DNA of 47,922 nt. Origin: Candidatus Bipolaricaulota bacterium. Lineage in GTDB: Bacteria > Bipolaricaulota > Bipolaricaulia > UBA7950 > UBA9294. Under the pieces are notes generated by a model, which saw nothing but the letters and a program-made list of their open reading frames with translations, did no database searches and was not told the DNA's origin. Position numbers and translations under genes: made by a program. The DNA is taken from the NCBI GenBank assembly GCA_030611415.1, contig JAUWPW010000005.1, forward strand, positions 1-47,922, written 5' to 3'. Shown here one piece after another: positions 7,970-16,767 of the stretch; position 1 is the first letter of the stretch, and each line of letters starts with the position of its first letter.

Positions 7970-9666
7970 CCGCTCTCTTCGCTAATGGAGAGGAAAGCAA
8001 ATAGATTTAGAGCGAGACGAGCTACAAGAACCCTGGTGATGAAAACCGGTATTGTAATGGCGCTCTTGATCCGATATGGTTGGTGCAAGAGGCGGTACAA
8101 CCATTCTAGACCCATCCGTTGCCAGTGAGCCGGCGCGCGTGTGCAATTACCAGCAAACACATCGAGTGCTCCTCCAATCCCGATCATTAAGGGTACATGA
8201 AGTCTATCTTTGTGCTTGGCCATCCATAGCTCTTGCTTGGGAGCTCCCATCCCCACTAGAAGAATATCCGGGGCTGTTTGTGCAATTGTCTTGATTACTG
8301 TCTCATCGTCGTTGAAGTAACCGTGATGGGTGCCTACAATAGCAAGGTTGGGAAAGTGTTCTGTGATCTTGTCTCTTGCCTGCTCTGCTACTCCTTCTCT
8401 CCCTCCAAGGAGGAAGATACGGTAGCCTTTTGTGTTTGCCAGTTCTAGCAAGCGTTTTGTCAGGTCAATCCCTGTGACCCGTTCTTTGAGTGGTAGACCA
8501 AGAAAGCGGGTTGCCCAAACGATCCCCACTCCATCTGCGGCTACAAGATCCGCATCCAGGTATGCCTTACGAAGGATCTGATTCTTTCTTGCTCGCAGCA
8601 AAGCCACGCTGTCTGGCGTTACGATAACGTGTGGCCGCCTAGGAGCGAGAAGCATCTTTTCGAGACGGCAAAGAGCTTCGTCCAATGCCAGGTTGTTGAA
8701 TCCTATTCCGAAAACGACACGTCGAGATCCCTGCTTAATTACCCAACGTTTGGCAAGCCAACCGGAAACAGGCTTACGAACAAGGTGTACTGCAAGCAGG
8801 AAAGGTATGACTCCAGCAACAAGAAACCCATGGGCTGGAGAGAGATGAACACCAAGCACGGCTCCTATAGTGAGAGCACTCGACAGCACTAATAGCAAGA
8901 ACGCAACTTCGCCTTGAGTGTACCCCCGCGCGACCAGCCATGGAGGCAGAGGCTTCACCCTGGCTCTGGTTGATCCCTGGGCGATAAGACTATAAGAAGT
9001 GGTCATGATCGGAAGGGTGATTATAGCAAGTGGAGCTAGTAACGAGAGGGAAATCGGTGTTTTCATGACCCCACTGATTCCATAGAGTGCTAAACAGAAT
9101 GCTACTGTGCGATGAAGTTTGATCAAGAGTCCGCGGTAACCTTGATAGACAGCAACTGCCGTTGCCAACACAATCCCCAACAGGGCAAATGGGAGGTGAA
9201 TTGCGATTGGTTCCAGGCGTGTTTGTGGTGATATCATTGTGAGCAGAATAGCATTGATTACTAAGGTAGCATCAAAAGCGAGCTGTAGTGCTGGGCGGGG
9301 AAGCAGTCGAGAGAGCTCCTCGCGCGAGCGCAGGATGATGAGAACCCAAACAACAGTAAGGGGAAGGGAGATCCAGTTAAGGTATATGTAACCACCTCCC
9401 GGATTGGTAAAGAAGTGTATGCGGAAACCGAATAGAGCAGCTATGAGAGCTGCAACAAGTCCTTGCAGAAAAGGTGTAGCTCCTCGATTGGGTAGATCAA
9501 GAGAGAGCACAAAAAGCCCCAATCCCAGCCCGAGAATTTCAATTCGAGGTCCCACGGTAAACAACAGCGCTAGTACTGGCAGACACCAGGCCATACGGTG
9601 CAGATAGCGTGTACCTGATATGCCAAGCAGTCCGGTTAAAGCCGAGGAAACTAGCCCATATACCAT
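7966..9666 (-). CDS. Fusion: degenerate TagO/WecA-like membrane domain plus WecG/TagA/CpsF glycosyltransferase
   Basis: The 566-residue protein has two parts. Residues about 320-550 are a WecG/TagA/CpsF transferase (GT26), with VTPDSVALLRA, ADGVGIVWATRFLG, ERVTGIDL, LVGMGAPKQELWMAKH and IGIGGALDVFAG. Such enzymes add a ManNAc-type sugar to an undecaprenyl-linked GlcNAc. Residues 1-310 are membrane segments that align by eye with TagO/WecA (GT4): a Q-LVAALIAALFGFRI stretch, NPGGGYIYLNWISLPLTVVW, and a late ARGYTQGEVAFLLLVLSSAL. The active-site motifs are replaced: DD becomes DLPNR, the N-x-x-DGxDG block is absent, and the HHRL motif reads PPWL. The membrane half is therefore probably catalytically dead. 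A TATGAT box 5 nt before the ATG with no Shine-Dalgarno suggests a leaderless transcript. It lies 89 bp downstream of mnmE. Confidence 0.8.
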   Translation of the reverse strand: MVYGLVSSALTGLLGISGTRYLHRMAWCLPVLALLFTVGPRIEILGLGLGLFVLSLDLPNRGATPFLQGLVAALIAALFGFRIHFFTNPGGGYIYLNWISLPLTVVWVLIILRSREELSRLLPRPALQLAFDATLVINAILLTMISPQTRLEPIAIHLPFALLGIVLATAVAVYQGYRGLLIKLHRTVAFCLALYGISGVMKTPISLSLLAPLAIITLPIMTTSYSLIAQGSTRARVKPLPPWLVARGYTQGEVAFLLLVLSSALTIGAVLGVHLSPAHGFLVAGVIPFLLAVHLVRKPVSGWLAKRWVIKQGSRRVVFGIGFNNLALDEALCRLEKMLLAPRRPHVIVTPDSVALLRARKNQILRKAYLDADLVAADGVGIVWATRFLGLPLKERVTGIDLTKRLLELANTKGYRIFLLGGREGVAEQARDKITEHFPNLAIVGTHHGYFNDDETVIKTIAQTAPDILLVGMGAPKQELWMAKHKDRLHVPLMIGIGGALDVFAGNCTRAPAHWQRMGLEWLYRLLHQPYRIKSAITIPVFITRVLVARLALNLFAFLSISEESG

Positions 9667-9671
9667 GACAT

Positions 9672-9677
9672 ATCATA
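9672..9677 (-). promoter_or_regulatory. Candidate -10 box of the TagO-TagA fusion gene
   Basis: TATGAT on the minus strand lies 5 nt upstream of the ATG at 9666, with no Shine-Dalgarno in between. Transcription would start at or next to the start codon. No good -35 was found, so this is weak on its own; it is listed because the same geometry recurs at other operon heads. Confidence 0.35.
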
Positions 9678-9755
9678 ATGGTGATCTTGTCTGATAAGAA
9701 AAGGAAAGAGGTCTCTATCTGTAATGCTGTTGGTCACTGGCCTGCGTGATAATTG

Positions 9756-11117
9756 TCACTTCCCTACGCAAAAACGAGCGAAAATGTGATCAAGCACATC
9801 TTCGCTTAGATCGATTCCCTGAAGCTCGCCGGCAACCCTGTACGCCGAACGTAGTTGTTCAGCGACCATGTCGGGTGATTGAGCATTCTTAAGCGCTTCT
9901 GCCGCGTTACTTAGGAGGTTGCTGATGCGAAAAAGGAGGTCTTGTTCCCAGACATCGAGCAGAAGGATCGTCTGCTTGCTGGGGACGTATCCCTCGAGCA
10001 ACAGGTTGACTATCCCGTGAGACAGCTGCTTGATTCCCTCCCCGTTTCTCGCGGAGATCTTGTAGGCGTTTTTTGCTGTGCCGGGGATTGTCTGTTGGAG
10101 TTTGCATGGAAGATCCGACTTATTGATTACAACCAGCACCGGTTTTTCCCAGTTTTTTTCTAGTAGGGTGTGATCTTCGCTTGTGAGAGGGGAGCTTGCG
10201 TCTAGGAGGAGTAACACAAGATCAGCACGGTTGATTGCCTGCTCAGTCCGTCTTACTGCGGCTTTTTCTATCTGGCCGGTAGGTTTGCATAATCCAGCAG
10301 TGTCTATGATGCGAAATAACACTCCATTGATTGTTGCCTCTTCTTCTACCGTGTCTCGTGTCGTTCCAGGGATTGGTGTAACGATGGCTCTTTCTTCGGC
10401 CAACAAAGCGTTAAACAGAGTTGACTTGCCAACGTTTGGTCGACCAACCAGGGCAATAGTAAGTCCATCTGTTACAATCTTCCCTTGTTCCCCTTGCTTA
10501 AGTAGCTTGTTAGTGTAATCAATAACCTTGACTAAGAGAGGAAGAATTTGCCCTATTTGTTCTTCCTGGTCCGGGAAGTCAATTCCTACATCGATCTCAG
10601 CGAGCGATTCAGCTATTTTGTCACGAATAAAGGCGATTCCTTCCGAAAAGCGTCCGTGTAGTTGGTCAACTGCGGCTTCTAAGCCGAGCTTTGTCTTTGC
10701 CTTCACGATGTCCAGGACCGACTTGGCTTGGTCGAGTGATATACGACCATTTAGGAATGCTCGTTTCGTAAACTCCCCTCGTTCTGCTAATCGTGCTCCT
10801 TTCCTTAAGGTAAGGTCAAGCACTGTACGTAGAGCAACAATTCCGCCATGGCAGTTGATCTCGACGATGTTTTCACGGGTATACGTGCGAGGGGCGTGCA
10901 TTACTGTGACAAGGACCTCGTCGATTTCTCTTCCTTGAGAGACAATAGTGCCGTAGTGCAACGTGTGGCTCTTAGCTTGCTTGAGAGAAATGCCATGCGC
11001 GGGGTGAAAGATTTCTTCAGCAATAGTTATTGCTTGTGGACCGCTCATGCGAACGATTCCGATTCCTCCCTCACCGAGGGGGGTAGAGATAGCGGAGATG
11101 GTGTCATCATACATCAT
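9756..11117 (-). CDS. mnmE: tRNA modification GTPase MnmE
   Basis: MnmE with MnmG installs the 5-(carboxymethyl)aminomethyl group on wobble uridine 34 of several tRNAs. The 453-residue protein has the N-terminal folate-binding domain (DTISAISTPLGEGGIGIVRMSG), a helical domain, and an inserted G domain with GRPNVGKSTLFNALL (G1, about residue 226), GTTRDTVEEE (G2), DTAGL (G3) and NKSDL (G4). The C-terminus is FCVGK, the CxGK cysteine motif of the family. Its ATG overlaps the stop of jag by 4 bp. yidC-jag-mnmE is a classic conserved order. MnmA, acting on position 2 of the same uridine, is encoded at 21647-22702. No mnmG is in the window. Confidence 0.95.
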   Translation of the reverse strand: MMYDDTISAISTPLGEGGIGIVRMSGPQAITIAEEIFHPAHGISLKQAKSHTLHYGTIVSQGREIDEVLVTVMHAPRTYTRENIVEINCHGGIVALRTVLDLTLRKGARLAERGEFTKRAFLNGRISLDQAKSVLDIVKAKTKLGLEAAVDQLHGRFSEGIAFIRDKIAESLAEIDVGIDFPDQEEQIGQILPLLVKVIDYTNKLLKQGEQGKIVTDGLTIALVGRPNVGKSTLFNALLAEERAIVTPIPGTTRDTVEEEATINGVLFRIIDTAGLCKPTGQIEKAAVRRTEQAINRADLVLLLLDASSPLTSEDHTLLEKNWEKPVLVVINKSDLPCKLQQTIPGTAKNAYKISARNGEGIKQLSHGIVNLLLEGYVPSKQTILLLDVWEQDLLFRISNLLSNAAEALKNAQSPDMVAEQLRSAYRVAGELQGIDLSEDVLDHIFARFCVGK

Positions 11118-11584
11118 ATCTGGCTGGGCTCGATGACCACTCGACGCTGATCTCCTTTGCCTATGCTATATGTCTTCACTGCAGGGAAGCTGGCAAGGGT
11201 AACGTGAATCGTTCGCCGTTCTCGAGCAGACATTGGATTTAGGCGGATCCGCTTGTGCTCTTTTCTAGCAGATTCGGCGGCTGTGAGCGCAAACCGAATT
11301 AGAGCGGCTTTCTTTCGCTTTATTGCCCCATTTGTGTCAATGACAACTTTGCATTCAGTCTCTGTTTCGCGGTCCAAATAAGCCTGGAGAAGACGCTCAA
11401 GTGAGGTTAGGATAGGGCGCTCTTGCGGGATGGAGAATATGTTTCCTGTGATATTAATATAGATGTCTTCAGGGGTTTGGCCCTGGATTTCGAACGTTGC
11501 TTCCTCTTCCATGATAGAGAGAAGACTCTGCAGGTAGTCTTTAATCTGTGCTTTGGTCTTCTCCATCATCCGTTTCTCCATCAT
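11114..11584 (-). CDS. jag: Jag/KhpB-type R3H-domain RNA-binding protein
   Basis: The 156-residue protein has a KH-like middle and a C-terminal R3H domain (SARERRTIHVTLASF, with the Arg-x3-His motif as RRTIH near residue 127), ending in GKGDQRRVVIEP. Jag/KhpB proteins bind RNA and in Firmicutes pair with KhpA to influence cell division and envelope growth. The N-terminal Jag_N domain of many homologues is reduced here. Its placement between yidC and mnmE is diagnostic. The gene overlaps the end of yidC by 44 bp if the first ATG is used. The ATG at 11569, behind a GGAG, has a better ribosome-binding site, so the true start may be 15 bp downstream. Confidence 0.85.
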   Translation of the reverse strand: MMEKRMMEKTKAQIKDYLQSLLSIMEEEATFEIQGQTPEDIYINITGNIFSIPQERPILTSLERLLQAYLDRETETECKVVIDTNGAIKRKKAALIRFALTAAESARKEHKRIRLNPMSARERRTIHVTLASFPAVKTYSIGKGDQRRVVIEPSQI

Positions 11585-13109
11585 CCAGGATTGCCTCGGC
11601 CGGGGCTGACATGGATGTTATCGTCTTTGCTTTGGCCATTTCCCAGTTGACGAAGTACTGCTGTCCAACCTGGGAAAGCGTGGTCAACAGATAGTAGAGC
11701 CATAATCCCGCAGGGAAGCTATATAAGAAAACTGCCATAAATATGGGGAATATGTACCCCATGTATTTCTGGCTTCCACCGGTATTGCTAGCCGTCATTG
11801 GCGTCATCATCCGCTGTTGCAAGATCATGAGCAATGTAGTGATCCCGACAAGAATGAAGTAAGGATCACGCAAGCTAAGATCTGGTACCCATAGGAACCC
11901 AGGAGAAAGATGAATCTGCTCAGCGGAGTACAGGATTGCTTTCCAGAGAAGAATTAGGATTGGAAGTTGTACAAACATTGGAAGACATCCACCCATCGGG
12001 TTGACCCCTTCTTGTTTGTATAACTGCATCATTTTTCGCTGTAGTAGCTGACGATCGTCTTTGAACCGTTCCTGGATTCTCTTAAGCTTTGGTTGTAGTT
12101 TCTGCATTTTGGCCATTGAGTGGTACTGTTTACGCATTAAGGGAAACAAGATCACCCTGGTCAAAATCGTGAACAGAATGATTGCCCAGGCATAGTTTCC
12201 TGTATGACGATATAGGAAATTGAGGAATTGAATTACTGGCACCATCATTCGTGCCATGTTTCCTGGCGAGTCGAGTTTTCCTAACCCAGCATCCTCCATG
12301 AGTAGGAACCTGCGACGCCCGCCGTACAGAGAAAATGAATAGTGGGTTGTTCCTCGTGTCAAAGGTAGGCTTACTCCGAAGCGCTGGCTGCCGGCCGGTG
12401 TACGCTCTGAAAAAGGTGCAGCTTCTGTCAAGCCAACTGGCATGAGGAAGAAGACGGTTTGTTTGTCCATCAACCCGAGCCCATCAAACGAGGTGTAGGA
12501 GTTTGGAACAAGCAGGGCTTCTGTTGGGGCATCATCGAATAGATAGACCAAGGCTGGGCTGTTCTTGGTAGGTGTATGATCGGCGAGGATCATGAGCAAG
12601 GTGGAAGAGAGATTTTCCCCATCTAGGTTATCGATTACGAGTTCCATATCAACCGTGTAGTACGGTTCGTTGCGGATGGTAAAACGTTTTGTGAAATCAA
12701 CGCCACCCGCTCTACCCTTGAATTCAACAATGACTTCATCTGCATAGGCTTGTATCGGGGTAGAAAGCACGCAGTCGGCCTCCGTTCCGTTCATTAGTAC
12801 GGTAAATGGAAATGTGGTGTTGGCCACATATTGTCTGTCTAGATCATCAGGGTCTGTCTTTGTCCCTGGTACAAGCTCGCTTGATTTTGAGCCATAGGGA
12901 GAGAAGGTCAAGAACACGCTTTGTAGTGTGCCCTTCTCTTCTGAAAAAACATAACTTGTTAGGGCTGTCCTAACTTCAATCTCTTTGTACTCCCCGGACT
13001 GATAAATGCTATAGGTTAGATCTGTTTGTACTCCCCAGCTCGGGACTCCCACTAAGAGGAAGAGAGACAATGTAATGAATATCGTTAGCCAAGTACGGAT
13101 TTTTCTCAA
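11541..13109 (-). CDS. yidC: Membrane protein insertase YidC (diderm type)
   Basis: YidC inserts and folds inner-membrane proteins, alone or with Sec. The chosen TTG start at 13109 follows AAGGAGGT and gives 522 residues: an N-terminal signal anchor (TWLTIFITLSLFLLVG), a large periplasmic beta domain to about residue 280, and the five-helix insertase core (NYAWAIILFTILTRVILFPLM, then NPMGGCLPMFVQLPILILLW and FPAGLWLYYLLTTL). The conserved core arginine lies in the first of these segments. The periplasmic domain marks a Gram-negative-type protein. A short acidic tail ends the protein. The ORF-track start at 13217 would run into the divergent ribE and has no ribosome-binding site. rpmH and rnpA, the usual upstream partners, are absent. 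Confidence 0.94.
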   Translation of the reverse strand: MRKIRTWLTIFITLSLFLLVGVPSWGVQTDLTYSIYQSGEYKEIEVRTALTSYVFSEEKGTLQSVFLTFSPYGSKSSELVPGTKTDPDDLDRQYVANTTFPFTVLMNGTEADCVLSTPIQAYADEVIVEFKGRAGGVDFTKRFTIRNEPYYTVDMELVIDNLDGENLSSTLLMILADHTPTKNSPALVYLFDDAPTEALLVPNSYTSFDGLGLMDKQTVFFLMPVGLTEAAPFSERTPAGSQRFGVSLPLTRGTTHYSFSLYGGRRRFLLMEDAGLGKLDSPGNMARMMVPVIQFLNFLYRHTGNYAWAIILFTILTRVILFPLMRKQYHSMAKMQKLQPKLKRIQERFKDDRQLLQRKMMQLYKQEGVNPMGGCLPMFVQLPILILLWKAILYSAEQIHLSPGFLWVPDLSLRDPYFILVGITTLLMILQQRMMTPMTASNTGGSQKYMGYIFPIFMAVFLYSFPAGLWLYYLLTTLSQVGQQYFVNWEMAKAKTITSMSAPAEAILDDGETDDGEDQSTD

Positions 13110-13160
13110 TATAACCTCCTTGCGATAGGGTATCCCAGTGATTAGAAGGTTGCAACTCCG

Positions 13161-13189
13161 TTGATAGGGGCTAAGGCTTGCTGTAAACT
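13161..13189 (+). promoter_or_regulatory. Promoter of the riboflavin operon (sigma-70 type)
   Basis: TTGATA (13161-13166), a 17-bp spacer, and TAAACT (13184-13189) match the housekeeping consensus well. Only 11 nt separate the -10 from the ribE ATG at 13201. The message would thus have a leader of about 4-6 nt, with no room for a Shine-Dalgarno or an FMN riboswitch. Confidence 0.65.
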
Positions 13190-13200
13190 TCTTAGTGTCG

Positions 13201-13785
13201 ATGTTTACAGGGATCATTCAGAACCTAGGAGTGTTACGCAGACGAAGGACGGGTCTCCTTGAAGTGGAAGTACCTACGTCGATCCGGGAACGATTGACTG
13301 TAGGGGTAAGCATTGCAGTGAATGGGGTTTGCGTGACTGTTAGTGAGCTATCAGCCAAAGCGTTTTCGGCAAGCATCTCACAACAGACTCTTTCTTGTTC
13401 CACCGTTGGAAGATTGAGAGAGGGGACACCGGTAAATTTGGAGCTTCCAGTTGGCCCGGAGGGTGCTTTTGACGGACACATTGTGCTTGGGCATGTTGAT
13501 ACAATTGGTCGAGTGCGAGGGGTTTTTCGCGCTCGAGAAGGCCGGGTATTCATCTTTTCCTTTGCCCATGAGTTTTGTCGTTATGTAGCAGATAAGGGGG
13601 CGGTGAGTGTGGACGGCATTAGTCTTACCCCATTTGCTGTCAGCAAGGATGATTTTCGCTGCGCAGTGATTCCGCAAACACTTGCCTTAACAAATCTACA
13701 GTATCGAGCCAACGGAGATTCGGTAAACTTGGAGTTTGACATCTTAGCAAAGTATGTGGAAGGGATGATAAAAAATGTCCATTGA
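13201..13785 (+). CDS. ribE: Riboflavin synthase, alpha chain
   Basis: The enzyme dismutates two 6,7-dimethyl-8-ribityllumazine molecules into riboflavin and a pyrimidinedione. The 194-residue protein begins with the hallmark [10 protein letters not shown] and repeats the fold in its second half ([16 protein letters not shown] near residue 97), giving the two lumazine-binding barrels of about 95 residues each. The ORF-track start at 13195 is two codons upstream; MFTGII is the universal start, so 13201 is used. The end overlaps ribBA by 11 bp. No ribosome-binding site precedes it and the promoter lies immediately upstream, so translation is probably leaderless. Downstream ribBA and ribH complete much of the pathway. 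The symbol is ribC or ribE depending on nomenclature. Confidence 0.93.
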   Translation: MFTGIIQNLGVLRRRRTGLLEVEVPTSIRERLTVGVSIAVNGVCVTVSELSAKAFSASISQQTLSCSTVGRLREGTPVNLELPVGPEGAFDGHIVLGHVDTIGRVRGVFRAREGRVFIFSFAHEFCRYVADKGAVSVDGISLTPFAVSKDDFRCAVIPQTLALTNLQYRANGDSVNLEFDILAKYVEGMIKNVH

Positions 13786-14974
13786 AATAGAGGAAGCAAT
13801 TAGGCGATTTAGTGCTGGGGAAATGTTGATAATCGTTGATGAGGAAAGCAGGGAGAATGAAGGCGATCTAATGATAGCAGCCGACCATGTTACCCCAGAT
13901 GCGATTAATTTCATGTCCAAGTACGGCCGTGGATTGGTCTGTTTGGCTATCGACAGTAAACGAGCCCATTCCCTTGCACTGGCCCCGATGGTCTCCGAGA
14001 ACACCGCTTTGCATGGAACCCATTTTACCGTATCTGTCGATGCGAAAGATGGTGTAACCTCTGGCATATCTGCTCACGACCGGGCTCGTACAGTACAGGT
14101 AATGATAGATGAGGCGACACAGCCAGAGGATCTGGCTCGTCCTGGGCATATCTTCCCGTTAATTGCTTGTGAGGGAGGCGTGCTCAAACGTGCTGGACAT
14201 ACGGAAGCTGCAGTTGATCTGGCACGGCTGGCTGGCCTAAAACCAGCGACCGTCCTTTGTGAAGTGCTGAATGATGACGGGACCATGGCGCGTTTACCCG
14301 AACTGAAGATAATAGCGGATAGACATAGTCTAGGTATTGCCAGCGTTGCTGATTTGATTACTTATAGAAAGCGGAATGAGCCTTTGGTCACGCGGGTGGC
14401 GAGCGCGGAGCTTCCTACCATCCATGGTGATTTTAGAATCTACAGCTACTTCAGCCAAATAGAAGACGAAGAACACGTGGCTTTGGTGAAAGGAAATGTG
14501 GCAGGGAAGAAGAACATTTTAGTTCGGGTTCACTCAGAATGTCTTACCGGTGATGTGTTTGGCTCGCTGCGGTGTGACTGCGGGGATCAACTCCACCGTG
14601 CCCTTGATATGATTGAACAGGAAGGGTGTGGGGTGTGCTTGTACATGCGACAGGAGGGAAGGGGAATTGGCTTACGCAATAAGGTGTGTGCCTACAGACT
14701 ACAGGATGAGGGTTTGGATACCGTGGAGGCAAATGAGCGGCTTGGCTTTGCGGCCGACCTGCGCGATTATGGTATTGGTGCTCAGATCTTGTGCGATTTG
14801 GGTTTGTCCACCATCCGTCTTCTTACCAATAACCCAAAGAAAGTAATCGGTCTCTCTGGTTACGGCTTGCAGATCATAGAGCAGATCCCTATTGAGGTCT
14901 CTCCGAATGAACATAACCGTTACTATTTGAAGACCAAGAAGGAAAGATTGGGACATCACCTGACAAATGTCTAG
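13775..14974 (+). CDS. ribBA: Bifunctional 3,4-dihydroxy-2-butanone-4-phosphate synthase / GTP cyclohydrolase II
   Basis: The 399-residue protein fuses both committed steps of riboflavin synthesis. Residues 1-200 are the RibB half, with [15 protein letters not shown] holding acidic metal ligands and [16 protein letters not shown]-type motifs (here [14 protein letters not shown]). Residues about 205-399 are the RibA half, with the zinc site [20 protein letters not shown] (three cysteines), RQEGRGIGL and the closing LTNNPKK segment. RibB makes the four-carbon unit from ribulose 5-phosphate; RibA opens GTP. All the residues I expect for activity in both halves appear present. It overlaps ribE by 11 bp, indicating coupled translation. 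Confidence 0.95.
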   Translation: MSIEIEEAIRRFSAGEMLIIVDEESRENEGDLMIAADHVTPDAINFMSKYGRGLVCLAIDSKRAHSLALAPMVSENTALHGTHFTVSVDAKDGVTSGISAHDRARTVQVMIDEATQPEDLARPGHIFPLIACEGGVLKRAGHTEAAVDLARLAGLKPATVLCEVLNDDGTMARLPELKIIADRHSLGIASVADLITYRKRNEPLVTRVASAELPTIHGDFRIYSYFSQIEDEEHVALVKGNVAGKKNILVRVHSECLTGDVFGSLRCDCGDQLHRALDMIEQEGCGVCLYMRQEGRGIGLRNKVCAYRLQDEGLDTVEANERLGFAADLRDYGIGAQILCDLGLSTIRLLTNNPKKVIGLSGYGLQIIEQIPIEVSPNEHNRYYLKTKKERLGHHLTNV

Positions 14975-14976
14975 GG

Positions 14977-15003
14977 TCGTCCTGTAGATTAGTTACAGGA
15001 CGA
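14977..15003. other. Intercistronic hairpin between ribBA and ribH
   Basis: The arms TCGTCCTGTA and TACAGGACGA (14977-14986 and 14994-15003) are perfectly complementary over 10 bp around a 7-nt loop. No T-tract follows, so it is not a typical terminator. It lies just upstream of the strong AAGGAGG of ribH and could affect mRNA processing or stability. Confidence 0.6.
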
Positions 15004-15028
15004 AGAGATGATCTAAGGAGGAATGACT

Positions 15029-15496
15029 ATGGGGAATACGTATGAAGGAAAACTAGATGGACATAGCCAGCGAGTAGGAATTGTTGTTAGCCGCTTCAAT
15101 AATTTCGTCACAAGTAGGCTTCTTGATGGTGCCCTTGATCGACTGAAGCGGTCAAATGTACCACAGGAATCAACGGATGTATGCTGGGTTCCAGGCGCCT
15201 TTGAGGTTCCTAAGGCAGTAAGGCAAATGGCCAATACGGACCGTTATGATGGAGTAATTGCGCTAGCTGCAGTAATTCGAGGGGCGACCCCGCACTTTGA
15301 GTACATTGCCAGTGAAATCACCAAGGGGCTAGCCAGAATTAACCTGGAAGTTGCTATTCCAGTGGCATTTGGCGTAATTACCTCTGATACTGTTGAGGAA
15401 GCGATTGAGCGAGCCGGTACGAAGCTAGGAAACAAAGGAGCGCAAGCGGCGGAAAGCTTGATTGAGATGATCAATGTGCTACAAGAGATTGGATGA
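15029..15496 (+). CDS. ribH: 6,7-dimethyl-8-ribityllumazine synthase
   Basis: Lumazine synthase condenses the RibB and RibA-branch products into the substrate of RibE and forms pentameric or icosahedral cages. The 155-residue protein shows GIVVSRFNNFVTSRLLDGA (substrate-binding Phe-Asn), CWVPGAFEVPKA and AAVIRGATPHFEYIASE with the catalytic histidine. The ATG at 15029 sits 7 nt after AAGGAGG; the ORF-track ATG at 15023 is only one base from that site and is less likely. The end overlaps the hisS start by 4 bp. A ribD gene for the deaminase/reductase step is not in this operon or elsewhere in the window. Confidence 0.94.
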   Translation: MGNTYEGKLDGHSQRVGIVVSRFNNFVTSRLLDGALDRLKRSNVPQESTDVCWVPGAFEVPKAVRQMANTDRYDGVIALAAVIRGATPHFEYIASEITKGLARINLEVAIPVAFGVITSDTVEEAIERAGTKLGNKGAQAAESLIEMINVLQEIG

Positions 15497-16767
15497 AGTA
15501 CGAATCGGTTCGCGGGATGCGTGATATCTTACCAGGCGAGATTGGCTACTGGAAGCAGGTTGAGGAAAAGGTACGTGAAGTAGCAACCTGTTTCCATTAT
15601 GGTGAGATCCGTCTACCCCTTATGGAGCATACCGAGATCTTCTCACGCGGTATTGGTGAAGAGACAGATGTCGTAAATAAGGAGATGTATACCTTCCTAG
15701 ACAAGAAGAATCGTAGCTTGACCTTACGACCAGAGGCAACAGCGTCAGTTGTAAGAGCCTACCTTGAACATGGCCTTCATATTAGGGAACCGTTCCAAAA
15801 ACTCTTCTATATTGGGCCAATGTTCCGTTATGAAAAGCCGCAGAAAGGACGTAGTCGTCAATTTCATCAGTATGGGGTAGAAGCAATTGGTTCACTTGAT
15901 CCAACATTGGATGTAGATGTAATAAGCTTTGCTTGGACATTGATGGATATGTTGGGTCTTTCCGGCCTGTCGCTGCGATTAAATAGTATTGGTTGCGCGG
16001 AGGATCGACGACGTTACAAGAAGGCCTTATCCGGTTACTTTGCCATCCATATTGATGAGATGTGTACAGACTGTCAAAGGCGTTATGATTCTAATCCATT
16101 ACGCATTCTTGACTGTAAGAAAAGCCAGTGTCAGCCGTATATTCAACAGGCACCAGCTAGTATTGATTACCTGTGCGCCGATTGCGCTCGACACTTCGCA
16201 GAGGTACAAGGTTACTTGGATGAGCTAGGATTGAATTACGGGATTGATGCACGCCTTATCCGCGGGCTGGATTACTACACGCGCACCGTGTTTGAACTCA
16301 TCTCCAAGGACCTTGGCGCCCAAGATGCCTTGCTTGGCGGGGGGAGGTACGATGGTTTGGTTGAGTTGCTTGGCGGCCCAGCTACTCCAGCTGTTGGCTT
16401 TGCCGGTGGAATGGAGCGGTTGATCCTTGTTTTGCAGGAAAAAAACGGGTCCTTTGGGCAAGAAAAGCGGCTCGACCTGTTTCTTCCTGCGTTAGGGGAA
16501 AAGGGGCGCTTGCTTGCCCTTACGCTTGCACAAGGGTTGCGTAGTCAGGGAATATCGGTTGACCTTGATTACCGTGGCCGATCCTTGCGCAAGCAACTTG
16601 GCTATGCCGATCAAGTCGGAGTACGTTACTTGATCATACTCGGCGAAGATGAAGTTACCTCAAGAAAGGGTAGGATCAAGAATATGGACAGAGGGCAAGA
16701 ATACGAAATTGCCCTAACCACTGATGCAATAGCGCGTATTGTGCATGGGACTAAGCATGGAGATTAA
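15493..16767 (+). CDS. hisS: Histidyl-tRNA synthetase
   Basis: This class II synthetase charges tRNA-His. The 424 residues match the bacterial HisRS length. Visible landmarks are VRGMRDILPGE at the start, the motif 2 region (LRPEATASVVRAYLEHG, then FRYEKPQKGRSRQFHQYG), the histidine-specific RGLDYYTRTVFE segment near residue 258, motif 3 (GFAGGMERLIL), and a C-terminal anticodon-binding domain. The ATG overlaps the ribH stop in an ATGA arrangement, implying translational coupling to riboflavin genes, with which it has no evident functional link. The tail overlaps the next gene by 11 bp. Confidence 0.95.
   Translation: MKYESVRGMRDILPGEIGYWKQVEEKVREVATCFHYGEIRLPLMEHTEIFSRGIGEETDVVNKEMYTFLDKKNRSLTLRPEATASVVRAYLEHGLHIREPFQKLFYIGPMFRYEKPQKGRSRQFHQYGVEAIGSLDPTLDVDVISFAWTLMDMLGLSGLSLRLNSIGCAEDRRRYKKALSGYFAIHIDEMCTDCQRRYDSNPLRILDCKKSQCQPYIQQAPASIDYLCADCARHFAEVQGYLDELGLNYGIDARLIRGLDYYTRTVFELISKDLGAQDALLGGGRYDGLVELLGGPATPAVGFAGGMERLILVLQEKNGSFGQEKRLDLFLPALGEKGRLLALTLAQGLRSQGISVDLDYRGRSLRKQLGYADQVGVRYLIILGEDEVTSRKGRIKNMDRGQEYEIALTTDAIARIVHGTKHGD

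Noticed and set aside
13110-13200. FMN riboswitch upstream of ribE
   Set aside because: The promoter leaves only about 5 nt of leader and no RFN-like conserved blocks are visible.
14977-15003. Transcription terminator between ribBA and ribH
   Set aside because: The hairpin has no T-tract, is followed by a strong ribosome-binding site and sits inside an apparent operon.
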